A stretch of 13,501 nucleotides of DNA from Deltaproteobacteria bacterium (GTDB lineage Bacteria > Myxococcota > Myxococcia > SLRQ01): NCBI GenBank assembly GCA_007128675.1, contig SKWY01000317.1:1-13501 (forward strand), written 5' to 3'. Made by a program: the position numbers and the translations under genes. Under the pieces are notes generated by a model. That model made no database searches, was not told where the DNA came from, and saw only the letters and a list, made by a program, of their open reading frames with translations. Of the stretch, positions 13,420-13,501 are shown one piece after another; the stretch's first letter is position 1; the number at the start of each line of letters is the position of its first letter.

Positions 13420-13501
13420 TCAAAGACCGCCTCGAGCGAGCCTCGAGACAAGAATGTCAAAGAGGCTGGCGGTGTAGTCGAACGGCAAGACCCCACGCCA
13501 G
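13420..13501 (-). CDS. Possible 3' end of a minus-strand gene (partial, frame uncertain)
   Basis: In one minus-strand frame the last codons read WRGVLPFDYTASLFDILVSR followed by LARGGL and a TGA at 13420-13422, with protein-like composition. In the neighbouring frame an open stretch runs on to a TAG at 13347-13349 and ends RRITVEPVQLYRLKMAGQAE, also protein-like. Only about 26-50 codons are inside the window, so I cannot decide between them or name the product. A frameshift between the two is possible. The remaining bases to the gshA start hold only a small CCGCC/GGCGG inverted repeat around 13361-13377. Confidence 0.3.
   Translation of the reverse strand, partial: WRGVLPFDYTASLFDILVSRLARGGL

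Noticed and set aside
1..13501. tRNA, rRNA, CRISPR array or insertion sequence
   Set aside because: Scanning the gaps by eye showed no T-loop-like GTTCGANTCC cloverleaf, no regularly spaced repeats, no transposase motif and no terminal inverted repeats. Short or divergent elements could still be missed.

Overview
The window reads as chromosomal DNA from a Gram-negative bacterium outside the gamma/beta-proteobacteria. The base composition is GC-rich by eye. One secreted protein looks like an outer-membrane barrel. PurL is of the short type that works with separate PurQ and PurS. Glutamate-cysteine ligase is of the plant/alpha-/delta-proteobacterial type. A FolB-cupin fusion is present, an architecture I associate with delta-proteobacterial (myxobacteria-like) lineages. 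The taxonomic guess is inference only. I see no insertion sequence, phage gene, CRISPR array, tRNA or rRNA.

Layout. (1) 1-1911: the N-terminal ~451 codons of purL (minus strand, running off the left edge), divergent from a UspA-like stress protein. (2) 2328-6265: a plus-strand cluster that is the most unusual part of the window. A PqqD/RRE-like domain is fused to a radical-SAM/SPASM-like protein that has lost the [4Fe-4S]-SAM cysteine motif. Its stop codon overlaps the start of a DUF2207-like membrane protein with a Gly/Ser-rich tail ending SCAGCACACACAGGGR. A class I SAM methyltransferase follows 45 nt later. (3) 6308-6347: a strong hairpin between convergent transcripts. (4) 6362-7390: a secreted barrel-like protein on the minus strand, divergent from a 115-residue three-helix membrane protein (7639-7986). 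(5) 8187-9678: FolB fused to a degenerate cupin, then a secreted protein of unknown function. (6) 9659-13250, minus strand, transcribed gshA, msrB, sixA, iaaA: glutathione synthesis, methionine sulfoxide repair, a SixA-type phosphohistidine phosphatase and an isoaspartyl peptidase/asparaginase. (7) 13290-13501: probably the 3' end of another minus-strand gene, reading frame uncertain.

How the genes may work together. The cluster in (2) has the parts expected of a peptide/protein-modification system: a recognition domain, a radical-SAM-derived scaffold, a substrate-like Cys-rich C-terminus and possibly a methyltransferase. Unusually, the candidate substrate is the tail of a 625-residue membrane protein, and the radical SAM protein appears catalytically dead, so it may be a recognition/chaperone subunit for an enzyme encoded elsewhere. 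The genes in (6) share a theme of thiol redox balance and repair of damaged proteins.
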